Below the pieces are notes generated by a model, which was not told where the DNA came from, searched no databases, and saw nothing but the letters and a program-made list of their open reading frames with translations. Shown here in pieces: positions 63,381-64,000 of a stretch of 64,000 nucleotides of DNA; the first letter of the stretch is position 1, and every line of letters begins with the position of its first letter. The stretch is from assembly GCA_947579605.1 (NCBI GenBank), contig OX388307.1, positions 5,867,237 to 5,931,236 on the forward strand, given 5' to 3'. This stretch comes from Athripsodes cinereus. Lineage: Eukaryota > Arthropoda > Insecta > Trichoptera > Leptoceridae. The position numbers and the translations under genes were made by a program.

Positions 63381-64000
63381 CACACACATACACCCACACA
63401 CAAAACATGTTACCATTTACAATATGAAAAACTTTAAAACTAAAATCCAGTTACTATTTTATGATCTAAGGCTAAAGGTTTATTTATTATTTTATCCCAT
63501 AAATTATGTGGTCCTAGAATGAAACATTATAAATTTGTTATGCAAATAATCTTCTCCATCCATTCTACCAGAGGAGTACGGCAAAATGAGAAATATAATG
63601 TGGTCTGATTAATCAGAATTTAGTTCATAAAATCAATTTAGCTTCATTACTCTCTACCATGAGAAAATATTTTTATGTTCGTCTAGTGAAACCACTATGA
63701 AGTGCGTACTATTTTTAATAGGTTTCTAATTATTTTTCTCATTAAATTTAATTAAAAACTTCTACCACTTGATCCACAGCAGCTTTATGTTCTAATCAAA
63801 TTATTGTATTCGTGGTGGTGTGCTGAATAATATTATCGATTCTCATAATTACTATATGATTGTGGTTTCTGAGCATTTTATATTAATAAGTATTATGTGC
63901 ACCTGCATTTAAAGCAAAACACTCATTAATTTTTATAGTTCAATTGAGTTAAAATCTTTTGTTAGTACTCCAATTAATTTAAACGATACGATTCCTTTTA
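63381..64000. other. stretch without genes at the window end
   Basis: Nothing recognised. Confidence 0.42.

Overview
The window looks like non-coding, repeat-dense DNA from an insect, most likely a moth or butterfly (Lepidoptera). It is strongly AT-rich. It has no long open reading frame of host type, and no bacterial operons or ribosome-binding sites. It carries repeat hallmarks I associate with lepidopteran genomes: LINE 3' ends with an ATCGC-(A/T)-GCGAT hairpin next to a TTGGAAGA motif, tRNA-derived SINEs, Helitron ends closing in CTAG, and many MITEs. The Lepidoptera assignment is inference from these patterns; no database search was possible.

Almost every recognisable piece is a transposon relic. 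At least six LINE lineages (called A, B, C, D, E and J here) are seen only as the conserved C-terminal tail of reverse transcriptase (patterns such as W-GH--R and GRPR). A Jockey-like LINE end lies at 25.8-26.2 kb, and there are several copies of a LINE 3' end (LINE-G). A roughly 250-bp SINE (SINE-A), with about 20 copies, ends in the same 3' sequence as LINE-A. Six MITE families, two hAT-like elements with imperfect 8-bp target duplications, two Helitron-like ends and several Penelope-like palindromes are also present. Many are nested in one another, so the insertion order can be read directly.

Host coding potential is small but real-looking in two places. A GC-rich 79-nt segment at 10243-10321 has perfect splice-site dinucleotides and one open phase; it looks like an internal exon of a long-intron gene on the + strand. 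At 39.6-40.3 kb, a promoter-like sequence, an ATG exon, a 328-nt GT-AG intron and a second exon ending in a stop together encode a 50-residue basic protein. I could not name either product.

Layout: 0-9 kb relics of LINE-A/D/E, SINE-A and a palindromic Penelope-like end; 9-11 kb tRNA-SINE, LINE-B and the candidate exon; 11-20 kb LINE-C/D/J with MITE insertions; 20-29 kb a dense mosaic including the Jockey-like end and a LINE-C split by a MITE; 29.7-31.5 kb a head-to-head pair of one MITE; 34 kb hAT-1; 38-40.3 kb a local duplication, a MITE next to a promoter, and the two-exon gene candidate; 40.5-50.4 kb LINE-A, two Penelope-like ends, LINE-C2 and a full SINE-A; 51.9-53.1 kb seven 164-bp tandem repeats; 54-58 kb a complete MITE-5, LINE-A and hAT-2; 59-64 kb sparse, ending in the best-preserved LINE-B reading frame.

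The most distinctive pattern is a set of palindromic retroelement ends (3.3, 35.3, 42.7 and 49.7 kb) that share a hammerhead-ribozyme-like layout: a CTGANGA-like box, a small hairpin, GAAA, then a loop-less self-complementary 3-4 bp stem.
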